Translations under genes and position numbers: made by a program | Shown: positions 49,601 through 58,489 of the stretch, in pieces | Layout: each line of letters starts with the position of its first letter | How positions within the stretch are numbered: the first letter of the stretch is position 1 | Assembly: GCA_026196105.1 (NCBI GenBank) | Contig: JAPHRK010000021.1 | Coordinates: forward strand, 1-64,000 | Source: Rhodospirillales bacterium | GTDB taxonomy: Bacteria > Pseudomonadota > Alphaproteobacteria > Rhodospirillales > JAPHRK01 | Direction: 5' to 3' | DNA length: 64,000 nt | Notes under the pieces: generated by a model | The model's database searches: none | Told to the model about the DNA's origin: nothing | The model's input: only the letters and a program-made list of their open reading frames with translations

Positions 49601-50706
49601 TGCATGTTTCTGATGATGGCCTTGGAATGACCCCGCAAGTTGTTGCTCGGATTTTTGAACCATTTTACTCAACCAAAGTTGAAGGCAAAGGTACTGGATT
49701 AGGCCTCAGTATGGTCTATGGTTTTGTCCAACGCTCTGGTGGGTTTATTGACGTTAGTTCAGAAGAAAACATAGGGACAACCTTTAAGGTGTTTCTACCG
49801 AAGTCATCAAAATCTACTGTGGCAAACATTCCTGAAAATATTAATATTTCTAATGACAATGATCTACCAAAAGGCACAGAAATAATCTTGGTTGTTGATG
49901 ACGAGGAGGATTTACTAACCGTAACAGCCGAAGAGTTGATACGACTTGGGTATACGGTTTTAAGAGCGACCAGCGCTGAAGAAGCAAACAAAATCATACA
50001 GAGCGAACAGTCTATTGATTTGTTGCTTTCTGACATAGTCATGCCAGGAAATATGGATGGGTATGGTCTTGCTAATCATGTTATCCGTTATCGGCCAAAT
50101 ATCCGCTTGCTGTTAATGTCCGGCTACACATCCAAGCTGGAAGAAAAAAAGAGTATGTCAGATCCAATTTTAAATTATCTTCTTGATCACTTACTCTCTA
50201 AACCCTTCAAAAAAGAAAATTTAGCTCTTCAGGTAAGAAAAGCTCTAGATTCAAATATTACCATTCCATGGGATGATAATTTTTCAGTCGGCATCAAAGA
50301 AATTGATGAAGATCATCGCGTTCTTATCTCATTGTTAAACAAACTGTTTGCTTGTATAGAAAATAATAGAGAAACTGATCATATTCGGCATGTAATTGAG
50401 GGAGTTGTCGACTATACTAATTATCATTTTGAACGAGAAGAAGCATTAATGGGAGCATGTGACTATCCTCATTTGAATAACCACCGCAAGGTTCATCGGA
50501 TGATGTCTGAGAAAGTAGGGAGACTTGCATCACAGGTTGAAACGAAAAATGATCTGGAATTACTCGGAGAGTTTGTTCAGTACTTGATGTCTTGGCTAAT
50601 AGATCATATTCAGGCAATGGATAAGAGCATAGAACCTTTTGTAGCAGGAAAATCTAAGGAGATCACACAGGCCTTGGAAAATATTAAAAGGCCTGTAAGA
50701 TCATGA
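46609..50706 (+). CDS. Hybrid sensor histidine kinase with C-terminal hemerythrin domain
   Basis: 1365 residues. Order: helix (about 10-30), periplasmic Cache-type sensor (about 35-295, with SDRPYFKAATES), helix (about 303-328), a PAS-like region (365-510), GAF (520-690), PAS (700-815), HisKA with His847 (GGIAHDFNN), HATPase (NLAINARDAMNG, GTGLGLSMVYG), receiver (Asp1097/1098, phospho-acceptor Asp1142), then a bacteriohemerythrin domain. All seven di-iron ligands are present: His1236, His1273, Glu1277, His1292, His1296, His1333, Asp1338. It likely senses an external ligand plus oxygen, NO or redox state. GAGG lies seven bases before the ATG. It overlaps the REC-EAL gene by four bases. Confidence 0.93.
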   Translation: MILQRAYLTKIILAFILSNLLGIILVAAFINEKLTEIATEQWGYKHQAIASNIAEHIEETLNHAQKRLEQTASRPELSHLPHISLIDRSVNGLPVGLAQETRSLFDTLLKGEDAFSVIFLLKPNGDHYISHPFSTQKNLKKYNLSDRPYFKAATESKKPTLSDSLLGADGISAVVIDVPLLSPEKEIYGHIGGVLHLPQLNTLIKKAVEGPFDQWVLLGRKNQLISGWTDDQSIIDQHMELIKQSVKGVEKHKPRGALAKDSGIKILKGNKQNFVVNVTTLEPDWKLVMMRGTNTIESAVRKDVIGATAVIALVLFIISAISIVVVTQIGRRWKAAEQNVREANRNLEQLVLAQNSSLKEGEHRYHLLLDSLEVSIWEEDFSKIFLELETLRKKGVTDIRDYFDKNPDHAWQLASAVEIININAETVELFRAPDKKNLMGSIDKTFSETSINQFIDELYAFWNKEETFRTESAQLTFDGKEITVLISMPIPATLEEARSVPVSLLDITELKKKEAELIKANRALQLLSDCSSIVNQATNEQKLLTDICNRVIQDGSYPLAWVGFRDNSEEKNIIPVAKSGNGIEHLDQVKVTWCDGQHGQGPTGKAIKQGTPQVINDLPEDVDFTPWKERAAEVGYHSVIALPLKLESGEILGTLTIYAEPTNAFDKEEINLLATLAETLAFGIWDIRTEVAQKAAESKLRESEARFRSISSSSSIAMILATDNEGNIISCNPAAEITFGYAADEIIGKHLTILMPERYRQKHNNGFRRAIKEHTYKIIGKTVELSGLHKEGHEFPIELSLGMWEEDEKTYFSGVIHDISERKQMEKNLIVAQKMESVGQLSGGIAHDFNNLLGIIQGNLELINSIAKDNELIIKRTEPALRATQRGAELTKRLLGFSSRIAQDTHATSLNEVILRTIPLVEKSLTSLIKIEFDLVDDPWLTDIDPGDFENAIINLAINARDAMNGNGVLTFKTENNHLSVAEADLIPMAESGDYVVVHVSDDGLGMTPQVVARIFEPFYSTKVEGKGTGLGLSMVYGFVQRSGGFIDVSSEENIGTTFKVFLPKSSKSTVANIPENINISNDNDLPKGTEIILVVDDEEDLLTVTAEELIRLGYTVLRATSAEEANKIIQSEQSIDLLLSDIVMPGNMDGYGLANHVIRYRPNIRLLLMSGYTSKLEEKKSMSDPILNYLLDHLLSKPFKKENLALQVRKALDSNITIPWDDNFSVGIKEIDEDHRVLISLLNKLFACIENNRETDHIRHVIEGVVDYTNYHFEREEALMGACDYPHLNNHRKVHRMMSEKVGRLASQVETKNDLELLGEFVQYLMSWLIDHIQAMDKSIEPFVAGKSKEITQALENIKRPVRS

Positions 50707-51938
50707 ATATGGGTTTAACAGATAACAACAATACAACTGAAGGTGATTATCGAACAATTCTTGTTGTCGATGATGAGCCTGATGTTTGTGAATACGTAAC
50801 AATAGTCGCAGAAGGTGTGGGGTTTGAAGCAACTTCAATAACCGACGGGCGAAGCTTTGCTTCATCATATTCAAGGCATTTTGATTGTATCGTTCTTGAT
50901 TTAACCATGCCCGGCATGGATGGTATTGAGCTAATTCGTTTTCTTGCTGACAACAAAAGTTCAGCCTCAATTATTCTTATGAGTGGTGTCGACTCAACAA
51001 TTTTGCATTCTGCAGAACAATTAGCAAAGCATCACGGCCTCAACATTGTTGGCGCTTTAAAAAAACCCGTATCAGTTGATGACTTAGAAAAGCACCTCGA
51101 AAGAGTACCGCACGCCCATTCACAGATAGCAGCCCCTTTTAGAAAGACTAACGCCCCTATCGTAGACGGGCCTACTGAAACGGAACTAAGGGAAGCGATT
51201 GCTAACAAGCAACTCCTGCTTCACTACCAACCAAAAATTAATATGTCTGATGGCTCCCTCGCCGGCGTTGAAGCTTTGGTGAGATGGCAGCACCCAGAAA
51301 AAGGTATGATTCCCCCTATCGCTTTTATTCCCTTAGCGGAAGAAACAGGTCTCATTGAAGAGCTAACCACCCAAGTTACTGAAATGGCCATTGAGCAATG
51401 TGCTGAATGGCTAAGGCAGGGGGAACGAATTAAAGTTGCTTTCAATATGTCAGCAAAAAGCCTAACAGATTTAGATTTCCCAGATCACGTTTGGGAAGCT
51501 GCGAAGGAAAGAGGGATCGACCCATCTCTTGTCGCTGTCGAATTAACCGAGACCGCTATTGTCACCGAGCTTAATCGTTCTCTTGATATTCTCACTCGGC
51601 TTCGCATGAAAGGCTTCCATCTTGCCATTGATGATTTTGGCACCGGCTATTCTTCCATGCAGCAATTACAGAACCTTCCCTTTGACGAATTAAAAATCGA
51701 TCAGTCATTTGTTAAAAATGCCGCGAATGATGAAGAGGCCCGAAAGATCATCGAATCAACAGTTGAACTAGGGCATAAATTAAATATGGAAGTTGTTGTT
51801 GAAGGCATTGAAGATAAAGAGCTATGGGATGTGCTTCGTGATTGTGGTTGCAACCAAGCCCAAGGCTTTTGGATGGCTCGGCCAATGCCAGCAGGAGATA
51901 TCCTCAAATGGCGCGATGAGTGGAAACTTGAAGAATAA
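50703..51938 (+). CDS. Response regulator with EAL c-di-GMP phosphodiesterase domain
   Basis: 411 residues. Receiver (about 18-135): acidic pair Asp23/Asp24, phospho-acceptor Asp66 (VLDLTMPGMDG), Lys near 117 (LKKPV). EAL domain (about 160-405): the EAL motif (GVEALVRW), FNMSA, ELTET, DDFGTGYSS, ELKIDQSF, VVEGIE and QGFWMARP are all intact, so it should hydrolyse c-di-GMP. Translational coupling (ATGA) with the hemerythrin kinase marks it as that kinase's output. Confidence 0.95.
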   Translation: MNMGLTDNNNTTEGDYRTILVVDDEPDVCEYVTIVAEGVGFEATSITDGRSFASSYSRHFDCIVLDLTMPGMDGIELIRFLADNKSSASIILMSGVDSTILHSAEQLAKHHGLNIVGALKKPVSVDDLEKHLERVPHAHSQIAAPFRKTNAPIVDGPTETELREAIANKQLLLHYQPKINMSDGSLAGVEALVRWQHPEKGMIPPIAFIPLAEETGLIEELTTQVTEMAIEQCAEWLRQGERIKVAFNMSAKSLTDLDFPDHVWEAAKERGIDPSLVAVELTETAIVTELNRSLDILTRLRMKGFHLAIDDFGTGYSSMQQLQNLPFDELKIDQSFVKNAANDEEARKIIESTVELGHKLNMEVVVEGIEDKELWDVLRDCGCNQAQGFWMARPMPAGDILKWRDEWKLEE

Positions 51939-51965
51939 TTGAGCTCATCTCAAATATTTAACGCA

Positions 51966-52006
51966 TAAAAAAACCGCAATCCCTGATAGAGACTGCGGTT
52001 TTTCTT
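51966..52006. terminator. Bidirectional terminator between convergent genes
   Basis: AAACCGCA near 51971 pairs with TGCGGTTT near 51994, with an A-run on the left and a T-run on the right. It serves both the REC-EAL gene and the cytochrome c gene. Confidence 0.85.
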
Positions 52007-52029
52007 TAACCAAGCTTCAAATAGCCAGA

Positions 52030-52392
52030 TTATTGGTTCTTCATGTACTCAATAACGGCTTTACGGTGAGATTCTTTTTTCAGACCAGCAAAAGCCATTT
52101 TTGTTTTCGGGATCAATTTCTTAGGTTTTTCCAGGTATTTATCCAAGGTTGCTTCATCCCAAGTCAGGCCAGATTTTTTCATAGCTTTGGAATATTTAAA
52201 ACCTTCAACTGCAGCTGCAGCACGGCCAACAACACCATAAAGATTTGGGCCAACTTTGTTTTTGCCGCCTTCTTTCACTGTATGACAAGCTTTACATTTT
52301 TTAAAAACTTTTTTGCCATCAGCAGCCATGGCAGAGCCACTAGCCATAACGATAGCGAGACCTGCAGCGGCCAGTACTTTACCGTAATTCAT
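52030..52392 (-). CDS. Periplasmic class I cytochrome c
   Basis: 120 residues: a signal peptide (1-23, ends SAMA), heme-binding CKACH (about residues 33-37), and a distal methionine in KTKMAFAG. The size and the [10 protein letters not shown] block fit soluble cytochrome c2/c550 electron carriers. It is monocistronic and could feed a cytochrome oxidase of the type served by the SCO1/PCu(A)C genes, though no link is shown here. An equally long open frame on the opposite strand is a shadow. Confidence 0.94.
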   Translation of the reverse strand: MNYGKVLAAAGLAIVMASGSAMAADGKKVFKKCKACHTVKEGGKNKVGPNLYGVVGRAAAAVEGFKYSKAMKKSGLTWDEATLDKYLEKPKKLIPKTKMAFAGLKKESHRKAVIEYMKNQ

Positions 52393-52692
52393 TAAACTCT
52401 CTCCTGAGTTAGGACACTATTAGAAAAGCCATTCTTTTTCCCAGCATGTGTTTCCTCCGATCAATAGCCATGAACTTGTGAGGAAACAGCCCCATGCTTA
52501 TCTCATCGTAGATTTGCAAGCAAGTAATTGTGTTTTCAAAACTACCGAAACGTTTAGTTTTCTTAAATTCGAGCATAAAACGATTTTCATTTTCGTGACG
52601 ATATGAGGTGGCGTTTAGTGACAAATTTGATAAGCTGCCTTCGCAACATAAATTTATACCGAAAATTAAGATAAATCGCGGGAGACAAGACA
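52393..52692. other. Gap between the cytochrome c gene and the acyl-CoA ligase gene
   Basis: 300 bases, divergent promoters expected. A 71-residue frame on the minus strand (52409-52624) lacks a convincing ribosome site and resembles nothing known. No repeat or RNA was recognised. Confidence 0.5.
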
Positions 52693-54396
52693 GTGAGTGA
52701 ACAGTTATCAGCCGAAGGCCAAGCCTGGCTAAAACATTACCCCGAAAATGTGACTTGGGACGCCCCTTTAGAAAGCAAATCCCTTTCGGATTTCTTTGAT
52801 GAATCAGTTGCTAAATACCGTAGCAATCCTGGGGTCGATTTCCTCGGGAAGAAATATACTTTTGGAGAAATAGAAACTGAAGTCAACAAAGCGGCTAAAG
52901 GTTTTCAAACAATGGGTGTCAAAAAAGGGACCAAAGTCGGCCTCTGCCTCCCCAACACCCCTTACTCTATCATTTGTTATTTCGGTGCTCTAAAAGCCGG
53001 CGCAACTGTCGTTAACTACAACCCTCTTTATGTTGAACGTGAACTTGCTTTTCAAATTGATGACTCTGAGACCGAAATTATGGTCACGATGGATTTGGAA
53101 GTCATGTATCCCAAAGTTGGGGCCATGTTAGCGCGTACAAATCTCAAGAAAATCGTCATCTGCAAAATGGTGCCAATCCTACCGGGATTAAAGAGCTTCT
53201 TGTTCAGGCTGCTCAAAAGCAAAGAAATTGCCAATATTCCAAATGATGATCAGCACGTCTCATACGAAACCCTTACCGCCAATGATGGTCAGCCAAGTAA
53301 AATTGACATTGATCCTGATACTGATATTGCCGTGTTGCAATATACTGGCGGCACTACAGGCTTCCCAAAAGGTGCCATGCTGACCCACGCCAATTTATCC
53401 ATCAATGTTTCTCAAATGTTGGCCTGGACACAACCTGTCGGAATGCTTGGTTTAGGCGAAGAAAAAATTGTTGGCGTCCTTCCCTTCTTCCACGTCTTTG
53501 CCATGACCGTGGTCATGAACCAAGGAATTGCGATTGGAGCAGAGATCATCCTTCTTCCCCGTTTTGATCTGGAATTGACTTTAAAAACAATTCATCGGAC
53601 CAAAGCCACAATTTTCCCAGCAGTACCGACAATCTATACTGCTATAAACAACTACCCAGACACATCTAAATACGATCTCTCCAGCATCAAGGCTTGTAAT
53701 TCCGGCGGGGCACCTTTGCCAAATGAGGTTCGCCATAAGTTTGAAAAACTAACTGGCTGTCTTCTCTTTGAAGGTTACGGCCTGAGTGAAACTTCCCCCG
53801 TTGCTTCTAGTGGGCCCTTAGGCGGCCTGAATAAAGAGGGTTCAATCGGTATTCCAGTGCCGGGAACAATCCTGCAAATTCGCGATCTTGAAGACCCTGA
53901 GAAGCTGATGTCTCAAGGAGAAAAAGGCGAAATTTGTATTCTCGGCCCACAGGTTATGAAGGGTTATTGGAACAGAGAAGAGGAAAGCAAGAAAGCCCTC
54001 GTCAATGGCCGTCTTCACACGGGTGATGTCGGCATCATGGATGAAGATGGCTATATCTTCATTGTCGACCGCATTAAAGACATGATTCTTTGCGGCGGTT
54101 ACAATGTTTATCCTCGGGTTATTGAAGAAGCCATCTATTTGCACCCTGCCGTCGAAGAAGTAACCGTTATCGGCATTGATGATGAGTATCGTGGGCAAAG
54201 CCCTAAAGCATTTGTCAAATTGCGGGAAGGCCAGCCCCTGACAGAAGCTGAAATGTTGGAGTTCCTCAAAGATAAAATTTCAAAGATTGAGATGCCATCG
54301 CAAATAGAGTATCGCCCCGAACTTCCAAAAACCATTATTGGAAAGCTGTCTAAAAAAGAACTGGTGGCCGAGGAAGCCGCTAAAGCCAAGGGATAA
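52693..54396 (+). CDS. fadD: Long-chain fatty acid:CoA ligase
   Basis: Activates fatty acids to acyl-CoA. 567 residues of the ANL superfamily: P-loop-like YTGGTTGFPKGAM, GYGLSETSP, HTGDVG and DRIKDMILCGGYNVYPRVIE with the C-terminal catalytic lysine near KTIIGKLSKKE. It starts with GTG at 52693, with GGGAG eight bases upstream. Monocistronic, ended by a strong terminator. Chain-length preference cannot be read from sequence. Confidence 0.93.
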   Translation: MSEQLSAEGQAWLKHYPENVTWDAPLESKSLSDFFDESVAKYRSNPGVDFLGKKYTFGEIETEVNKAAKGFQTMGVKKGTKVGLCLPNTPYSIICYFGALKAGATVVNYNPLYVERELAFQIDDSETEIMVTMDLEVMYPKVGAMLARTNLKKIVICKMVPILPGLKSFLFRLLKSKEIANIPNDDQHVSYETLTANDGQPSKIDIDPDTDIAVLQYTGGTTGFPKGAMLTHANLSINVSQMLAWTQPVGMLGLGEEKIVGVLPFFHVFAMTVVMNQGIAIGAEIILLPRFDLELTLKTIHRTKATIFPAVPTIYTAINNYPDTSKYDLSSIKACNSGGAPLPNEVRHKFEKLTGCLLFEGYGLSETSPVASSGPLGGLNKEGSIGIPVPGTILQIRDLEDPEKLMSQGEKGEICILGPQVMKGYWNREEESKKALVNGRLHTGDVGIMDEDGYIFIVDRIKDMILCGGYNVYPRVIEEAIYLHPAVEEVTVIGIDDEYRGQSPKAFVKLREGQPLTEAEMLEFLKDKISKIEMPSQIEYRPELPKTIIGKLSKKELVAEEAAKAKG

Positions 54397-54410
54397 AAAC
54401 CCTCAAAACA

Positions 54411-54443
54411 AAAACCCTGAGCAATAAAAATGCTCAGGGTTTT
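54411..54443. terminator. Terminator between the ligase gene and the 395-residue gene
   Basis: AAAACCCTGAGCA (54411-54423) pairs perfectly with TGCTCAGGGTTTT (54431-54443). The A-run and T-run on opposite sides let it work in both directions between convergent genes. Confidence 0.92.
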
Positions 54444-54463
54444 AATTTAGAAACCGACAAAGC

Positions 54464-55651
54464 TTAATCCGTAAATTGCCCTAAAACGTAATCCATGAAG
54501 TAAGGAGCATAAACACGGCGTTCTGATCTTGTGCGCCCCATGCTTTTAATAAAGCCTTGCTTAATCTCTTCACTCATCTCAACGGGGTAGGTATAGGCTG
54601 CCCAAACAGCAATGAGATCACCTGTGTGAAAATGGAGATCTCGAGCAAGTTTGCAGAGGTAATCTCGTGATGACCCTTCTCGCCCCCCAGCATGAGACTC
54701 TTGTTCTAAAACTTGCTGAATGCCAACCACACCGCTACGGATTTTACTTATCTCAAAATTAAAGATGTCTCTGAATAACAAGTAATCGGCAGGTTTTGGT
54801 GGAAGGTATTCCCCTCCGGCTGGTTCCTCACAGAGGAAATCCCAAAATTCATTAAACGCGGACCTCTTTTCTTTGCCAGAACCCGCAATAGATTTAAAAC
54901 CAAGTTCCCAATAATTTTTACTTGGATTAGCCCCTTCATGATTAAACTTACTGCGTAGATATTCTTCTGCTTCAGATGGGCGAGGAAGGCTTGCGACCAA
55001 AGCTTGGATGGCCTTTTTACCCAACATCCATGGGATAATATGTTTATAAATTCCCTGAGTGAACCGCTCACCAAAAACAGGTGACAAAAAGAAAGGAAGT
55101 GTTTGATCATTGTCTGGATCAATAATATGCAGTGGAGCAAGCCTTTGCCATACATGACGCCCATAAGCCTTGGTAAAAATCTCGACTGACTCAGGATCAA
55201 GCTTAACATCTGAAGGAAGTTTAATTTTCGGAGGCTCTGGGGGTTTATGGTCAAATTTGCGCCGTTTTAAAGCGAACTCCATGGTTTTTTGCAGTCCCAT
55301 GGCTTTTTTCTGTGCATACATTTTAAATTCACGGTCTTGGAACTTAATACATTGCTCCAAAATCTGCATGAAAAAGCCAACATCCTTGATCATATCATCC
55401 GGAATATCACGGAAAGCGGCATAATCACGTAATAGACCATTGGCGGTGGTAAATGTCGCATCAAGTAGGTCAACAAGCTCTTCTTTGCTGGTATCCGGGC
55501 GCAACCTTGCTAATTGGAGGACACGCTCTTTAAGCATCTCCCCCTGAACATCCTCAAACCCCGTATCTGAAGCTAATTCTTCAAGGTCAACATCCTTAAT
55601 CGAATCTGCTAGAGCGAGTTCAAGATCCAACTCAATATCGTCACCGGCCAT
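54464..55651 (-). CDS. Unknown 395-residue soluble protein
   Basis: No signal peptide, membrane helix or known catalytic motif. The first 35 residues are very acidic (DDIELDLELALADSIKDVDLEEL). A helical part (about 45-130) follows, then a basic Pro-rich hinge (KRRKFDHKPPEPPKIKLP) and a mixed C-terminal domain rich in aromatics (SKNYWELGFKSIAG, SAFNEFWDFLCEEPAGGEYLPPKPADYL). I do not recognise the family. Codon use and frame length leave little doubt it is real. It lies 120 bases downstream of the formate dehydrogenase genes on the same strand, so it could be read from that operon. Confidence 0.75.
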   Translation of the reverse strand: MAGDDIELDLELALADSIKDVDLEELASDTGFEDVQGEMLKERVLQLARLRPDTSKEELVDLLDATFTTANGLLRDYAAFRDIPDDMIKDVGFFMQILEQCIKFQDREFKMYAQKKAMGLQKTMEFALKRRKFDHKPPEPPKIKLPSDVKLDPESVEIFTKAYGRHVWQRLAPLHIIDPDNDQTLPFFLSPVFGERFTQGIYKHIIPWMLGKKAIQALVASLPRPSEAEEYLRSKFNHEGANPSKNYWELGFKSIAGSGKEKRSAFNEFWDFLCEEPAGGEYLPPKPADYLLFRDIFNFEISKIRSGVVGIQQVLEQESHAGGREGSSRDYLCKLARDLHFHTGDLIAVWAAYTYPVEMSEEIKQGFIKSMGRTRSERRVYAPYFMDYVLGQFTD

Positions 55652-55771
55652 ACGTTTTGGTTCTTTTTTAAAGTTCTCTATTCAATCCCTAATCATATGG
55701 GAGTTTATAATATGATCAACCAACACATTTATCAAAATTGCAATTATCTGACGGAAAATGACGATTTTGCA

Positions 55772-58489
55772 TCATTTATTAATGCATACTGCGCAGAATT
55801 TTAATTCCGGTATTTTTCCAAATGGATCAAGCGCTGAATTCGTCAATTTATTTGCTGGCCCTTCATTAAAACAGAAAGGCATAAATAAGGTCCCGGGTTC
55901 GATATTTTCGACAGCTCGAGCAATGACTTTCACTGATCCACGGCGAGAACTTACCGAGATTTCTTCCCCCGGTAGGATTCCTAACCTTGCCAAATCTTGA
56001 GGAGAAACCATCACGATAGCTTCTGGCTCAATAGCATCAAGTACGTGAGACCGACGGGTCATACTTCCTGTATGCCAATGCTCCAATAAACGCCCCGTAC
56101 TTAAGATCATTGGGTACTCTTCATCAGGAAGTTCATCTGGCTCAATCACTTGGGCAGGAACAAATTTTCCACGTCCATTTTCTGTTGGGAAGCCATCTCC
56201 AAATAAAACATCCTGCCCGGGCATATCTTCAGCCGAACAAGGATAGGTCACAGACCCTTCCTTCTCTAAGCGCTCCCATGAAATCCCGGCAAACCCTTTG
56301 AGACAACCACGCATTTCAGCAAAAATATCCTTTGGATGAGTATATCGCCAATCAAGCCCTAATCCTTGCGCCAAATCTTGGATAATTTGCCAATCCTGGC
56401 GAGCTTCGCCAGGCAGCTCTAAGGCCTGTCGTCCAATCTGAACACGCCGATCAGTATTGGTGTAGGTACCATCTTTTTCAGGAAAAGCGGAAGCCGGGAG
56501 AACAACATCTGCATGCCAAGCCGTTTCCGTTAAGAAAATATCTTGGACAACAAGATGTTCAAGCTTTGCTAAGGCTCCACGTGCATGGTTAAGGTCCGGA
56601 TCTGACATCGCAGGGTTTTCTCCCATGATATACATACCCGTAATTTTCCCATCATAAACAGCGTCCATTATTTCAACTACTGTAAGGCCCTTTTTAGGAT
56701 CAAGGGACGTTTCCCAGTAATCCTCATAAAAAGCCTGGACCTCAGGGTCTTCCACAGAGCGATAATCTGGATAGACAAAAGGAATAAGCCCCGAATCAGA
56801 AGCCCCCTGGACATTGTTCTGGCCCCGTAATGGATGCAACCCCGTGCCGGGACGCCCAACTTGACCACACATCAACGCTAATGAAATCAGACAGCGGGCA
56901 TTATCGGTCCCATGAGTATGTTGAGAGATACCCATACCCCAAAAAATCATTGCTTTAGGTGCTTTTGCATATGTTCTAGCAACTTTTGCGATGGTTTTAG
57001 CATCTATTCCACAGATAAGAGCCATTTCTTCAGGGGTAAATGCACTTATATGCTGCTTAAGAGCCTCAAAACCTTCCGTATGACTCTCGATATAGGATTT
57101 ATCGTAGAGTTCTTCGGTAATAATGACATTCATCATCCCATTTAGCAGAGCGACATCGGTACCGTTCTTAAACCGAAGGTTATGGGATGCGTACCTGGAA
57201 AGACCCGATTGCCCTCGAGGATCGATAATCACCAATTCAGCCCCTCGAGAAACAGCATTCTTAAAATAAGTTGCAGCGACCGGATGGTTTGAGGCAGGGT
57301 TAGAGCCAATAACGATGATTACATCCGCACTTTCAGCATCAATGAAGGGTGCCGTCACCGCCCCTGAACCAATCGTTTCCATGAGAGCAGCGACTGAGGA
57401 GGCATGACAAAGGCGGGTGCAGTGGTCCACATTATTGGTACCAAACCCAGTACGAATTAACTTCTGGAACAGGTAAGCCTCTTCGTTTGAACCTTTTGCA
57501 GAGCCAAAACCAGCGAGAGCTCCGCCACCTTTACTATCACGAATAGCTTTAAAGCCTTCCGCAGCTTTTGTTAGGGCTTCCTCCCATGTTGCTTCTCTAA
57601 AATGAGACAGAGGATTAGCGGGATCAATTTCAATATCCCCGGCTTTAAGAGCATCGTCACGTCTAATCAGGGGAGTCGTCAGCCGATGAGGGTGGCTTGG
57701 GTAATCCATACCAAAGCGTCCCTTAACACAAAGCCGCCCTTGGTTTGCGGGGCCATCTCGCCCCGTTACATGATTGATAGCATTGTCTTTTACATGATAG
57801 GTCACTTGACAGCCAACCCCACAGAAGGGGCAAAGACTATCGACAGATTTCTCAACACTCTCTGAGATTTTTGTTGGAAGAAGTGCTGCTGTAGGACATG
57901 CTTGAACACACTCACCACAGGAGACACAGGTACTTGTCCCCATAGTATCAGCCATATCGAAAACAATTTGCTCCCGACTGCCGCGACCAGCCATACCAAT
58001 CACATCGTTCATCTGAACTTCACGACAGGCCCGAACACAACGTCCACAATGGATACAAGCCGCCATATCCACAGAAATCGCCGGGTTTGTTTTATCTACA
58101 CCCTGTTTTTGCTCATGGGCCTTAAACCGGCTTTCTCTAATCCCCATCGAGGCAATCCACGAAGATAGTTCTGTTTTCGTAATGTTTTCTGGTTGATCAG
58201 CAGTAATAAGCTCCATCACAATATTACGGGCATTTGCTGCACGCTCAGATTGAGTTCGCACCACCATACCTTCTGTAGGTTCTCGGCGACATGAGGCCGC
58301 TAAAGTACGCTCGCCTTCTACTTCCATCACGCAAGCGCGACAGTTACCATCGGCCCGATACCCTGGTTGCTCGCTATAACAAAGGCGAGGTATTTCAATC
58401 CCTTGGCGTTCTGCGACCTTTAGGAGGCTCTCTCCCTCTTGGGCAATGACATCTTTACCGTCGAGGCTAAAGCGAATTTCGTTGCTCAT
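55772..58489 (-). CDS. fdsA: NAD-linked formate dehydrogenase, molybdopterin subunit
   Basis: 905 residues. Order: [2Fe-2S] ferredoxin domain (CYSEQPGYRADGNCRAC), a His-Cys cluster site, two [4Fe-4S] sites (CIHCGRCVRAC and CVSCGECVQAC), a further cluster (CPFCGVGC), then the bis-MGD catalytic domain. The active-site residue is Cys361 in RLCHASS, so this is a non-selenium enzyme; the following His is typical of formate dehydrogenases. It would oxidise formate to CO2 in the cytoplasm. ATGA overlap with the flavin subunit gene upstream. Accessory fdhD/fdsD genes are not in the window. Confidence 0.9.
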   Translation of the reverse strand: MSNEIRFSLDGKDVIAQEGESLLKVAERQGIEIPRLCYSEQPGYRADGNCRACVMEVEGERTLAASCRREPTEGMVVRTQSERAANARNIVMELITADQPENITKTELSSWIASMGIRESRFKAHEQKQGVDKTNPAISVDMAACIHCGRCVRACREVQMNDVIGMAGRGSREQIVFDMADTMGTSTCVSCGECVQACPTAALLPTKISESVEKSVDSLCPFCGVGCQVTYHVKDNAINHVTGRDGPANQGRLCVKGRFGMDYPSHPHRLTTPLIRRDDALKAGDIEIDPANPLSHFREATWEEALTKAAEGFKAIRDSKGGGALAGFGSAKGSNEEAYLFQKLIRTGFGTNNVDHCTRLCHASSVAALMETIGSGAVTAPFIDAESADVIIVIGSNPASNHPVAATYFKNAVSRGAELVIIDPRGQSGLSRYASHNLRFKNGTDVALLNGMMNVIITEELYDKSYIESHTEGFEALKQHISAFTPEEMALICGIDAKTIAKVARTYAKAPKAMIFWGMGISQHTHGTDNARCLISLALMCGQVGRPGTGLHPLRGQNNVQGASDSGLIPFVYPDYRSVEDPEVQAFYEDYWETSLDPKKGLTVVEIMDAVYDGKITGMYIMGENPAMSDPDLNHARGALAKLEHLVVQDIFLTETAWHADVVLPASAFPEKDGTYTNTDRRVQIGRQALELPGEARQDWQIIQDLAQGLGLDWRYTHPKDIFAEMRGCLKGFAGISWERLEKEGSVTYPCSAEDMPGQDVLFGDGFPTENGRGKFVPAQVIEPDELPDEEYPMILSTGRLLEHWHTGSMTRRSHVLDAIEPEAIVMVSPQDLARLGILPGEEISVSSRRGSVKVIARAVENIEPGTLFMPFCFNEGPANKLTNSALDPFGKIPELKFCAVCINK

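Noticed and set aside
52033-52395. 120-residue frame opposite the cytochrome c gene
   Set aside because: Mirror image of a low-complexity Lys/Ala-rich gene; Phe-rich product without ribosome site.
54748-55254. 168-residue frame overlapping the 395-residue gene on the same strand in another frame
   Set aside because: Leu/Ser-rich shadow; the longer frame has coherent composition and the better start.
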